From: Chinchilla lanigera
Lineage: Eukaryota; Chordata; Mammalia; Rodentia; Chinchillidae
DNA: 64,000 nucleotides
Assembly (NCBI RefSeq): GCF_000276665.1
Contig: NW_004955502.1
Coordinates: 3,941,883-4,005,882, forward strand
Direction: 5' to 3'
The notes under the pieces were generated by a model, which saw only the letters and a program-made list of their open reading frames with translations, made no database searches and was not told the origin of the DNA. This document shows, in pieces, positions 35,000-46,310 of the stretch (positions are counted from its first letter, which is position 1; each line of letters opens with the position of its first letter). A program made the translations under genes and the position numbers.

Positions 35000-36210
35000 G
35001 GGGGGATTAGTTTACTAATTACATATATAAATAGTAAAGGGGAGCTGTGAGAGGTCTTTTTATCTACAAGTTAAGTACAGAGGAAAGGGAGAAGGGAGGG
35101 TAAGAGAGAAAGGGACAGACAGAGAGAGATTCTTAGCTAAAAAACTAGTATACTGCCCTGACAAAAATCTCACCAACAACATTATTGATCGATTCCTGAG
35201 ATCAATTTATAAACTTCACTTTTGCAGGGATTGAATCCAGGGAAATACATTCTCTTTTTGACCTGCAAATGGGAGATGGACCACAGAGATATATGAAAAG
35301 ACAGATTTAATATTTTAAGAATTGTATACTTCCAATTCATAACTTATATGCTGAGTAACCCTAATGTCTCCCTGGGAAAGTTTACCATTTTATGTAGAAG
35401 TGCAGGGGTGCATTGGTGGATATGCCTTTTTTTAAAAGAAGTGTCCTTCACCTTCAAAGTAAAGTTGACTCCCACACCGCAGTCCATTAGAAAAGATCTT
35501 GGCTCTTCCCATCCCAGCTAGCACACTGACAGCACGCATCTTCTCCTCTTAAATTACTTGTTACTACACAAATGCAAAATTGCCTTTGTTCAGGCTCAGT
35601 CTTTCTGGGTCAAAGCCAATCTTGAATTTAAATTTTTAAAAAGAAATTCTATTACGATGAAGGAGCACTGATGTGAAACAATCTGTCTCTCCTAGAACAC
35701 TAATGGATGCTTTTAAAACAAACAAGTCCCAGTTCCTGAAAGTGGGTGCTGATAGGAGTAGGACACATATGACTGAGCTGTGGGGGATTCAGAATCACCA
35801 GGAGAACATCTTCAAAATTTACAAAGAGGCAGGCAGAGGTATTATTCTTTGACAAATATACATACTCCCCCACACACATACCACATCCAACACCCCAGAT
35901 TGGAAATCACAGAAGAGAATTGCTAGAATATCCCTTTTCCCCTACTAATACTTTGTGGAGGTTTCCAACCCAAAATGAAACAGGGGAGTAGAGCCAAATG
36001 TCAAGGCTCTAAGAGGAACAACCTACTGTCCCTTTACAGGCCTAGCTAATTCCACTGAAAGAGTGGTAGTTATTTCTTCTTTAACCTTTAGATTAGCTGT
36101 CCATTATTGCTAATAGTTTATATTTTTGAAATGTGGTAACAAGCAATAACACATAAAGTATTGCATATAATTACACACTGTTGCTACCTTCAAATTATGT
36201 TATTTTAAAA
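34997..36210. other. Unique-looking sequence
   Basis: GA-rich stretch at 35080-35132. Otherwise no gene or repeat family could be supported. Confidence 0.45.
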
Positions 36211-37123
36211 TATACTAGGCATGGTCTGTAGTTGCATCCATTTACCTATAAAAGCCTCGAGTTTATCTTTTTTTATAGCTGAGTAATACTCCATTGTATA
36301 AAAATATCACACCTTTTTTATCCATTCCTCAGTGGATGGGCATCTGGGTTGTTTCCAAGATTTAGCTATAACAAATTGTGCTGCTATAAACATGAGTGCA
36401 CATATATCACTGTAAGTGAAATGAATCAGACCCACATGTGTAAACATTGTATTACTTCCCTAGTGAGTAAACCCCAAAACGTACAATAGATACTACAAAA
36501 GGGAAAGAAATTGCTCAAAGGAAGGAACAACTGGGATGGGAGAAAGAAGAAAAGAAAGAAACAAGGAGGGGAAAACTACATCTGTGTATAGAAGGAAAGC
36601 TGGGATAACTCTAATGGTCTGTTTAAAGAAACACTTAGGGGCTGGGGATTTTGCTCAGCAGCACAGCGCCTGCTTGGCAAGCGTGAGGTTGTGAGCTTGA
36701 TTCCTGGTACGAGGGAAAAAAAGAAAAGAAAGGAACAGTTAATGCTTATTTTTGAACTAATTTTGCATGCTTATATCTGGTAATCTGAACAACTAATTTG
36801 AAGACAACAATATGCAATATAACAACCATTGGTGAATTCCTATCATCTTGTCTAGTAAAACTCTGTATCATTTCTAAACTTTTTATTATTTTTTATTCTC
36901 TTTAATGGTTTGATCAATCTTGTATTCTTACACCTGGTAATCTGAGCAACTTTGCTGAAGATAACAATATGTAATATAACAACTACTGTTAATTTCTATC
37001 ATTTTGTTTTGAAACCCTGTATCATTTGTATTGTTTTTGCTTTGTTTTGTTTTTGTCTATGTTGTTGTTATTGTTTCTTATTCTCTTTAAAATATAAATA
37101 AATAAATAAATTATACTAGGCAT
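36211..37123 (+). mobile_element. 5'-truncated, 5'-inverted (twin-primed) L1 with TSD
   Basis: TATACTAGGCAT at 36211-36222 is repeated exactly at 37112-37123. Between them, 36223-36408 is antisense to the end of L1 ORF2 (it aligns with the reverse complement of about 12588-12772 in the large L1). From about 36409 the sequence is sense 3' UTR, starting at the point matching about 12778, down to the A-rich tail. The pre-insertion site TTTTAAAATATACT fits L1 endonuclease preference. Confidence 0.93.
36638..36735 (+). mobile_element. ID-type SINE inside the twin-primed L1
   Basis: GGGGCTGGGGATTTTGCTCA, GAGCTTGATTCCTGGTACG and an A-rich tail. The flanks share AAAGAAA and CAGTTA-like words, a weak TSD. 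Confidence 0.9.
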
Positions 37124-37184
37124 ATCTGTATGACTCAGTTCACTATTCTGCAGTAATCAGCTCCTCTCCCTCACTTCCCCATGA

Positions 37185-37185
<1 letters not shown>

Positions 37186-37221
<36 letters not shown>
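37186..37221. repeat. (CA)n microsatellite
   Basis: Pure CA run of about 36 bases. Confidence 0.96.
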
Positions 37222-37707
37222 GTAAAATTATTTTGAAGGCTTTTCCCTCCTGGGAACAATTATTCAGACTAAAGCATTTCCTACATAATCCACAGAGGAA
37301 GTAGTGCTATTAAGAACTATTAGAAATTTGTGTTTTGTATACAGTTGATGAGGAACTGATTTTTCAACACATATTGTTAATATATTACTGTTCAGCTACA
37401 TTCTTTCCCACAGTCTTAAGTGTTAGTATTCTAAGAACGTCTGGTAAATCACAGCTGACTTCCCAACTTCAAGGATGAGTCATGATGAAATTTTTAAGCA
37501 AAAGGTAGGTTAATGCTGTCAGTTTAAAATTATTATCTCCATAGCCATTTCTAAAAACAAACTTTCCAACCTTCTTCATTTTTTAAAGCATAGTGATTTT
37601 TTAAACTAACAAGTTATTTAATTTACTACTAAGGAGAAAAATAGACACTTAATAGATATTTACTTCAAAATGATGTTTACATCAGCAGTGTTCAAGGCGG
37701 GGTATCT
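37222..37707. other. AT-rich unique-looking sequence
   Basis: No gene or repeat family recognised. Confidence 0.45.
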
Positions 37708-37823
37708 AAAGACTTGGGTGGGGCCAGGGATATAGCTCAGGGGCGCAGCATCTGCCTGACAAGTGTGAGGTCCTAAATATAGTTCCAGGTACCAAAAAAA
37801 AAAAAAAAAAAAAAAAGACTTGG
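37708..37823 (+). mobile_element. ID-type SINE with TSD
   Basis: AAAGACTTGG at 37708-37717 and 37814-37823. The body has ATATAGCTCAGGGGCGCAGC and TAGTTCCAGGTACC with a long A tail. Confidence 0.93.
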
Positions 37824-38104
37824 ATAGGAGTTCCTGAGTTCCAAAGAACTTTCCTATTTTCCTTACTGAATCTGCAAGAACTATAGCAAGAGTTGAATAA
37901 ACAGAAATTACTAAACAAGAAAATTAACATATAAAAGATTATACAAAAGAGAAAGGAGACTTTAAAGCATACAGAAAATGCTTCCAAACTCTCTCAACAT
38001 TTAGGTCATCATAGGCTACATATTAAAGTGGTAGAAAGAAATTCTTTGGTTGCAAATTAACTACCTTGAATTTGTTAAAATTCTAAATGAAAATAATAAA
38101 TTGT

Positions 38105-38345
38105 AGTATAATAATAAAAAATATTTATACAATACTTAGTATAAGCCCAGCAGCGTTCTAAACACTTGACATACAGTAACCCACTTAATTCTCATACTCA
38201 TCTTATGAGGTAGATATTATTATTATCTTCCATTTTACATGCAAGAAAATTTAAGCACACAAACATCAAGGAAGTTGACCAGGATCATATGTTATTAAGT
38301 AGCAGAACCAGAATTTGAACCAGAGTTTGGTTTCAAAACTTTACA
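38105..38345 (-). mobile_element. MIR SINE, nearly complete, antisense
   Basis: ACAATACTTAGTATAAGCCC, then TTCTCATACTCATCTTATGA, CCATTTTACATGCAAGAAAA and AGAACCAGAATTTGAACC follow the reverse complement of MIR over most of its length. Confidence 0.85.
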
Positions 38346-38455
38346 ACCACTTAGGTACTTTTGTATATTCAATAGTCACAGTAGCCTATTCTTAGCAATC
38401 TCTGAAAGTTTAACCAGGTAGACTCCATTCTCTTCTGACCAAACACATTCCTTTT

Positions 38456-38545
38456 TCTGAGGGGAGGGGATCTTGGGATTGAACCCAGAACCTTGTGCAT
38501 GTCAGGAAAGTACTCTATCACAGGAAAGTACTCTACTCCTAAAAA
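38456..38545 (-). mobile_element. Old ID-like SINE, antisense
   Basis: GGGATTGAACCCAGAACC and GTCAGGAAAGTACTCTATCA are ID complement. CAGGAAAGTACTCTA occurs twice, a small internal tandem duplication. Confidence 0.65.
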
Positions 38546-39799
38546 GTACCCTGAAAGTTCCACAGTTTTGGTGGCAGATAGAAAAAAAAAAGGAATAAGT
38601 TTGTGTTGAGCATAGCAAAATAAAAACTCATTGGAATTGAAGTCTTGCAGAATATCAGAGAAGAGAAAATTGGACTGAAAAAAGGATATTATTTTAGGGG
38701 AGAAAAGTATTTTTAACCAAAAAGATATGTGCTGTTTAGCTTTCTAAAACAAGCAATGCATAATGCTTTCTGATGAATGAGTTACTGCTTAATGAAATTC
38801 TAAAATTACATTCTGAAAATATACTTTTGGTCTATGATTTGATAAGCAATGTAAACAGGTTTGTGAGCTATGTATTCACAACCAAAAGTTCTCAAAGATA
38901 TAAGAAAAAAAGAAACACACACACAAAACGAAAGGGAAAATCATGTATCAGCTACTTCCTTGGCATCAAAATGATATTGTATTATATAGCAAATACTCAG
39001 GTTTTACAATTTGAAAGTACAGTACTTGGATTTTCCATTAATCTAGCTGTAATTCTATTTAGATTTTCACAAAATTTTAAAAGAAACAGTGCTAATGCTT
39101 TGTAGTAACTATAAATATTCATAAAATAACTACTTGTCCTACCAATAAATAAAATAAATACTATGATACCTACAAATATTCACGAAACACTAAATTTTTT
39201 ATTTTTTCAACTGCTTCAGAAAAAAGCAAAGTGAGACCAGTTTAAAGAGTAGTAGCACAACATTCTTTTGCACTTGCCTGAGCGAATTAAGTACTCCCTT
39301 ACACACATTAGACACTAAAATTCCCATATTTCTGCTGTGTGCTTGAAATTGCATGAGTAAAACTTAACTCTGGAAGTCATTATAGGTACTTGTAGGTCAC
39401 AAACTTCCTACTTTTCATAGTTAGATAACATTCTCCTAGGTGTATTTCCTACTTCCTTTCCTATGCCAGAGTCATGCCCCATTCTTGCTCAATACTCTCT
39501 CATTGGAACAAATGGCTTTAAACAATTTTTTTAAAGTGAGTGAAACTTTCAGTGTCTCCAAGAAATAGGTACACAATATAAAAGCCAATGACTGGGCACA
39601 AGGCCACAAGTGCATTTCTTGCACGTTTATAAGCTTGTACATAAAAATTAGATAGATAACTATAGTTAATTCTGGAAAACCAATTTTTATCAAAGTATAT
39701 TCATTACAATTTCTGGTTCTAGAGTCAAGCAAAGCTGGTCTGAATTTAGACTTCATTACTTACTAACTTCAGACTATTCACAATAGCCCAGCCCAGCAG
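38546..39799. other. AT-rich unique-looking sequence
   Basis: A 110-codon plus-strand frame at 38773-39105 is AT-rich, Lys/Ile/Phe-heavy and motif-free, so I do not call it a gene. Confidence 0.45.
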
Positions 39800-40200
39800 C
39801 CCTCTGAATTCTGTCTGTAACTGAGTGGTTAAACTGTGGTATGGCCCCACAATGGTGTCTTATACAGCATTACACATGGCAATATGGGTAAATCTCCAAA
39901 CAAAATGTGCAGTAAAAGAACCCTGATTCAAAAGTACACTGCATGATTTCATACCATTCCACTCAAAAATAGGCAAAGCTACCTGTGGTGGTGAGAACAG
40001 AATCCCCTTGAGAGGTGGGGCACACACGTGGGCAGAGAAAGCCTCCAGTTGTGTTAGCAATGTCTTGTTTCTTACTAGTTACACTGTGTGTTCAAATAAT
40101 GAAAATTAATCAGAGCTACTTATGATTTCTGTCGTTTTCTGTCTGAAGGTCATAATTTAATGAAAAATTCAAATGTTAAAGGTAATTTAAAAATATATGA
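39800..40200 (+). mobile_element. Ancient L1M 3' fragment
   Basis: AACTGTGGTATGGCC, then ACACATGGCAATATGGGTAA, ACTGCATGATTTCATACCAT and GTTACACTGTGTGTTC, follow the L1M ORF2 end and 3' UTR order. Confidence 0.65.
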
Positions 40201-40399
40201 TGCCTAAGGGTGCTTGCTTTCTGAAATACTGACAGATGAAATAATACAAGGTCTGGGATTTGCTCACAACCGCCCAGTGATGAGGAAGTGATGAAGTAAC
40301 GTAGGGCAGGAGGTTGTGAAGGGGGAGACAGGTAAGCGCTGCACTCACCTTCTAATTTCACATGAGCTTTAAGTTTCCTATAACAAAATGTATTTAAAA

Positions 40400-40465
40400 T
40401 AGTGTTTACGGTCTGGCATATAAGAGGCATTCAATAAATGTTACTTATTGTAATTATTAATAGTC
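40400..40465 (+). mobile_element. MIR 3' fragment
   Basis: GTCTGGCATATAAGAGGCAT, then TCAATAAATGTTACTTATTG, is the MIR 3' end. Confidence 0.65.
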
Positions 40466-42970
40466 TTGACAAAATATCTGTAAACTCCTCCCTTTGAATC
40501 CAACTAAATCTTGATGTGAAAATCACATGGAACTCTGTGGATGTCATGAGGTAAATCAAGAAGAGAACTGGATTCATATTAATAGACACTATTGTCAACT
40601 GAGATGAAAATAGTTAACAACAACAAAAAAGAAATTAGAAAGCTCTGTCTTGGCCCATTAGTTCACGAACCACTAGAAAACAAGTTCCTTCCTTGTTTGT
40701 TTTGCCTATGTGATAATGAAAAGGGAAAATCGCAAGAAAATGAGGCCAGAAGGAGCACTAAAAGGAGGAAGCATCACAAAGTCAGAATGCATATGAGAAG
40801 GTCAAGTGAGAAATGTTCAGAAACATTTGAATTCGGTACTCATTGCTTAATGTTTATATTCTTTTTCATCTGATAATGTGCTAATAATCACCTCCTACAA
40901 GAGGTGGAACAAACACTCAGACAGGAAAGTGTTCTACAATGTGAATTATCTGAAATCTTGTGCATCCACACTTTCCTTTTGATAACCTACCTTGAAGACT
41001 ATGAAGTAGATCATCAACATGTTGAAATAATAAACAAACTTCTTTTAAGACCTTATGCTGAACAAATATAAAAATGAATGCAGGAGTTGGAGTCATTAGA
41101 GATTCCAAAAGTAAATGAAAACCACAAGCAGTAAATTTTTTTAAAACAAAAATTAACTTTCATAAGCTAATTACAAGTCCTTTGTTAACTCTTTAGCCAC
41201 TAAAAATAACACAATAAAAGAATATGAACTTATTTAGTGAAATGGAAAGAAATTCTCTGAAACTTAAGTGAAGTGACAGGTCATAAAACACAATGAAATA
41301 TATTATTGGGGGTAGGTCTAGGTCCAGATATTCCTTCTCTGTCAGAGAATGAACCTGCATTTCTGCAGAAGCACAGGAATATATAGCTGAACTAGTATGG
41401 CTATGTGTATGTGTGTTCTGTGTATGTACCTGAAGTAGATAAGCCATAGTTATTGCAATGGTTTTCTTTCCTTCTGCTTCCTAAGCTTTGTGCATTGACA
41501 ATTTGTCCTCTTAATAGGAGAAGAAAAGCTCCTATAAAAATCATTTTCACTGGGGTGGTTTTCCTGTCTTTTGCTTAGATGGAGCCTGGATTCATGCTTT
41601 ATGTAGTTTGCCTGTTTTTGTTACTACTCAGGATTTCAGTGTGTTTGCCACAGAGCAATATAAAAATTAAGCAAATGAACCCAGTTGAATTTTGCCTGGT
41701 GTGGGTCTGGCATTCAGTTTCATTAACTTAATCTTTCCTAATAACTGCTCACAGGAAAAAGAAAAGAGTCACCTCAGGGTTCTTCAAAATGAACTAAGGT
41801 TGTTTGCTTCACTTCTGGGGGTTTATATGGATTTTTCTGCTCTTCTGTTCTTGAACACACATCCAAACACCCCATAACACTACACTTTTTTCTGTAGCTT
41901 TCTCTTGTGACGCTTTCCCCCTTGAGCCATAGATTGCTTCTAGGTTCTACCTGGCAGTTCTGCCTTGTTCAGGGAAGAAATATTTTCTCCAACCAGCTAT
42001 CCTGTTGCTGTTGATCTCAAATAAAATGGAGCAAAGCAATACTTTTGTACTTTCTTAGCAAGAGCTGGAACATGACATCACTATCTGAATATGTCTTATG
42101 GTAGAAAGAACCCTGGGAAAAAGGAGACTTTGCTATGACCCCAACCAGCAAGACGATTTTTTAAAATGATTTAATCCCCCTCAGACTATGTCCTCTATCG
42201 TCCAGTGGGGATAATGAAATTTAGCCTATACCCCCCGCCCCACCACCACTGCTCCAGTCATGATACAAAGGTGCCGGAAGGGCAGTGCCATGCATACAGG
42301 AAGGGAGTCCCCGAGAGAGAAGGTCGTGGCGCTTGCTGTTGGGCTCACCCCATCAATCCACTGTCTAAATTCACCTACAGTGAGTCTCAGTACCTAAAAT
42401 GTGTTACTTGTAAAAGTTTTGTTTCCAGTATCTTTTTCCCAGAACATATTTTATTGCTTAGGTTTTTATACATAATTCTAAACTGTTGAAAATATTGTCA
42501 AATGTGTAAACATAAGAAAGCAAGAACGTTTATTTCCAAAATTGCTAATTTAATTAGTCGTAGCCCTGCTAAAGGGGAAAAAAAAGTTACAGTTCCAAGG
42601 CCAAATTGTGTTTGTTTATGCCAACAAATAGTATTCTAATATTTATGTCTATGTCTGCTTGAACATTCTGTCATCTGTAAAACAAGTGTATTCAAATGGA
42701 AATTGACCAACAGTCCTTGCCTGGAAATGAACACACATGTTATAGAAGCAATGGAGGACTTGCCCGTATGGTAACCCTCCGGGGAGCTGGCAATGAGGAG
42801 GGACACAAACAGAATCTCTGTCAGACCTACAAACCACAGGACTGGCCCACTGTGAGCCAGTTTCCTCAAGAGTACTCGAACCACATGTTTGTCTGTGTGA
42901 GATTCAATCATAACCTGCTTTAGAATTTGTGTAATGCACAAGCACGGTACACTTACACTGTGCCTTTAAA
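40466..42970. other. Unique-looking sequence
   Basis: About 2.5 kb without a recognised repeat or gene. Short frames at 40592-40873 and 42205-42489 have no motif. Confidence 0.4.
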
Positions 42971-42971
42971 G

Positions 42972-43185
42972 CAGTGTTTCCTAGTGGTAAGAAATTTTTC
43001 CCCCCGTGGGACACATGGCAATATCTGGAGGCATCTGCGGTTGTCACAGCTCGGGGCTGGACTTGCAGGCACTGGACGAGCTCAGGGACGACATTTACTA
43101 GGTAGCCTTCACTGCACAGTAGAGCTACCCAAAACAGAGTTTTTCAGCCCAGAATATCAGCTTTGCCAGGGTTGAGAAACCCTAC
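42972..43185 (+). mobile_element. MER20 hAT MITE
   Basis: GCAGTGTTTCCTAGTGG, then ACACATGGCAATATCTGGAG, GGTTGTCACAGCTCGGG and AGGGTTGAGAAACCCT, follow MER20 from end to end, with 8-bp hAT-type flanks not clearly readable. Confidence 0.85.
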
Positions 43186-44036
43186 ATTAAAAGATTTTAA
43201 AAACTGTATTAATCAGACAAGAACTTCCCTCAAAGACGCAGAGTTTGCCAACGACCTTGAGGCAGATACCTGAGAAAATGGGAAAAATCAAAAGAGCTAT
43301 AAGAACTATACTGACAAAACTACTTAGATCCTTAAAATCATGACAATTTTTGAAAAATAGAAATGCAAATATCCATCCTAACATTCCTAAAATAACTAAA
43401 TTTAAAGGTGCTAGTGATTTTTATAACTCCTTTTTAATAAAGATGTACTAACCACCAAATATTTATAGAAATATTTGTTTTACTCCTGCAACTGAATTAA
43501 ATTCTGTGGGAAGACAAAACTGAGTAAAACAGAGTCACTCTTCTGTGGGTCTCAGCATATTTACATCTCTAATTGCACGTAAACGTTATCAAGATCCGTT
43601 CTCCAGTTTGCCACGTGCATGGGGATGCACCGGGCCTCAACAGGCGCAGGACCTAAGAGAGCCAGGTGCCTGCACTCGCGGAGCACACTGCCTGTTGGAG
43701 CAGACAGACAAAAATTTAACAAGTGCATAACTTCAGTGCAAAAATATCAGGCTATTTTTCAAAACTATCATATCTCACTCCTCTGTGCAAAATATCTAAA
43801 AATTCTACCTAAAAATATCATATTCTTTTAGAAACCCAGCTGAACACGAGAGAAACAACAGGAAGCCCGTAAGGGCCAAAAACAGAGAGAGAATGAAAAC
43901 CAGATCAGCATGAGGCAGGCAGCAATGAGGTTCTTGGGCAGGGGTGATGGATTAATTTCAGGAAGTAATCAATTTTATTGATCAAATGGGAATAAGGTAT
44001 ATGTGAAGTGTATGCCCATAAAAATTTAGGATCTGA
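43186..44036. other. Unique-looking sequence
   Basis: No gene or repeat family recognised. Confidence 0.45.
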
Positions 44037-44115
44037 GGGCTGGATGTGTAGCGCACAGGTAGAGCACTTCCCTAGCACGGTGGTGATGCTAGGTTTCAAC
44101 AACAACACTGGCAAA
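44037..44115 (+). mobile_element. Old ID-like SINE
   Basis: GGCTGGATGTGTAGCGCACA and GGTAGAGCACTTCCCTAGCA match the tRNA-like half; the B box is decayed. Confidence 0.65.
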
Positions 44116-45130
44116 CCAAATGATGTGAAACTAAGATCCCTGAATAAAGTTGGGGACTTAAAACCTTAAAAAAAAAAAACAACAGCATGGGCATAGGGAA
44201 ATAAGAAGGAGACTTATCTGTCTTGTCCTGGTTCCATGTGAAGAAAACAAAATAACCTATGCTAAGAATTCATTATCACAAACCAGGTTTTGGTATATTT
44301 AATAAGCAAATATTCACTGCCCATGTTCTCTAAGAACCCCCAATTCAAGATGCTAAAATAAGAAACACCAAATTAGTAATCAGCAGGGAATACCTAACAG
44401 AAGAAAATATCTATTCACACAGTCACAACCTCATGACCAGCTGTCTTTCTTCCTGGTTTATCATAAAGTAGTAGAGAACAGTGCTTCACCCTACCCTGCC
44501 TCCCATCCGGATTCCATCCTCCTCCTCAACTCTCCTTTAACGGCCCAAGGAAAAATCAGGACATAGTTCTTGTTTCAGCCTCTGCTTTCTAGGGAACCTG
44601 AGCTAAATTAGGGACTCCCATAAAAGAAAGCCTATTTGAAGAGCTGCTGTTCTGTCCTGAAACCTGAAGGAAAAAGATAACTATGCAAGGGATGTGGGGG
44701 GGAAGTAGTTCTGGCAGAGGGAATCATGTGCTGAAGGCTCTGATGTGCAACAGAGCACAGAACCTTCGAGAAGCACACAGAAGGCAATACTGGGACATGG
44801 GAAGGAGTCTGCAAAGCTACTATGAGCCCAATGATACAGAACAGAGCTCTCCAGCGAGGATCTGGCCCACAGAGTAGTGTGTGTGTTCTTAAAATAGCTG
44901 TCGAAGGTTGAAAACAAGGACATATCATACAATAACTTATGGATTTTGAAAAATTCAAAGTATCTGTCAGGAATGGGCCTACATTCTCATATGGCTGGAG
45001 TCAGCTGAGTCAACCCCCTTGAGACATGACCTGATCTCATGTTCACCACTGTCCCAGCCCAGTCTTTTCCTTCATTTATATTGTATATTTGGTTTCTGTG
45101 GGCACTTGAATTCCCAGTTCCTGATTGAGG
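44116..45130. other. Unassigned sequence
   Basis: The part at about 44700-44800 (GGCAGAGGGAATCATGTGCT) resembles an ancient interspersed repeat whose family I cannot name. No gene seen. Confidence 0.4.
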
Positions 45131-45572
45131 GTTCTTATGATTTAATTCTAAAATGTCCCCCAAAAGTCACATGTGTTCAGATGTGAGGCTCTAAGATGAT
45201 TGGCTTGTGAAGGCTCTAACCATCTACTGATGAGATCCACTGATAAGATCATAAGGTGATGGTGTTATTGACAGGTGATGGAAAATTAAGTGGGACATAG
45301 TTGAAGGGAATCGGTGATGGGAAGTGGGTTGGGGACTGTATCTGGTCCTGGGCACCTTCTTCTCTGCCTGTTTTCTCTGCTTTCTGGCCACCATGAGATG
45401 AGCAGCTTTCCTCTGCCGTGCCCTTCCACCATGCTGTTTCTGCCCCACCACAGACATAAAAGCAATGGAGCCAGTTTACCATGGACTGAAACATCTGAAA
45501 CCATAAGCCAAAATAAATCTTCCTTCTTTTAAACTGTTTTTGTCAGGTAGAAAATTGATGAAAAACTAACAC
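45131..45572 (+). mobile_element. Solo LTR of MaLR/ERVL type
   Basis: CTAAAATGTCCCCCAAAAGT near the start, GGCCACCATGAGATGAGCAG in the middle and AAATAAATCTTCCTTC plus TTTTTGTCAGG at the end are typical of a rodent MaLR LTR in sense orientation. AATAAA is its polyadenylation signal. No internal retroviral genes flank it. Confidence 0.8.
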
Positions 45573-45589
45573 GTAAATATATGCATATG

Positions 45590-46090
45590 AAGTGATAAAA
45601 ATATAAATAAATTTTTAAAATTTTATTACAGTAAAAGACACATTTGTTACTCTCCCTCACTTTGAGCACACTTATCCCATCATTTCTACTGCCAAGAAGT
45701 TCTAGAAATTTTCTTTCATGCACATCTTTATGAGATGTGATGAAAAACACAGTGAGTGTGGCTCCCTAGTACCATCCCGCAGAAAGGCAGCTCATAAAAA
45801 CATTGCAATGCATCCTAATCACCTTATTCACCAGATCTGGCACCGTGCAACTTCTTGGTCTTCCCCAGAGTCAAAATGACCATAAAAGATAAATGTTTTG
45901 AATCAGTTCAGGACATTGAGGTATTCATGACAATGCAACTAAAAACACAAATAAAAGACTCCCAGCACTGCCTCTGAAAGTACCCAGAACAATCGGATAA
46001 GTGTGATTGAAATGGGGGAATATTTTGAGGTGGATTAATAGCAATGTGTATTTTATTGTAATAAATGTTTTAAACTTAAACATTCACTGT
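45590..46090 (+). mobile_element. Palindromic mariner-derived element
   Basis: The right half (about 45828-46090) encodes the C-terminal part of a mariner transposase, readable as SPDLAPCNFLVFPRVKMT before stops appear at about 45973. The left arm (about 45595-45690) is an inverted copy of the right arm (about 45980-46085): TTTTATTACAGTAAAAGACA versus TGTATTTTATTGTAATAAA, and GCACACTTATCCCATCATT versus AATCGGATAAGTGTGATT. It cannot make a working transposase. Confidence 0.75.
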
Positions 46091-46154
46091 ATTTTTGAAT
46101 CATGTCTCATATCTATAAGTGACCAAACTGAAAGATATACAACTGTAACATAGA

Positions 46155-46310
46155 TCATAATAACTGACATTTATGCAGGATATATTATATATCTGTGCAT
46201 CACATTTAATTTAAACAGAGAAATAAAGTCAGGGGAGTTAGGTAACTGGCTCAAGATCATACAGGTTGTAACTGGCATTTGTTTCAAGCAGACTGACCCC
46301 ACTACCCATT
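46155..46310 (-). mobile_element. MIR SINE relic, antisense
   Basis: AACTGACATTTATGCAGGAT, then GAGTTAGGTAACTGGCTCAA and GATCATACAGGTTGTAACTG, match the reverse complement of MIR. Confidence 0.7.

Noticed and set aside
38773..39105. 110-codon plus-strand frame
   Set aside because: AT-rich Lys/Ile/Phe-heavy translation typical of random AT-rich DNA.
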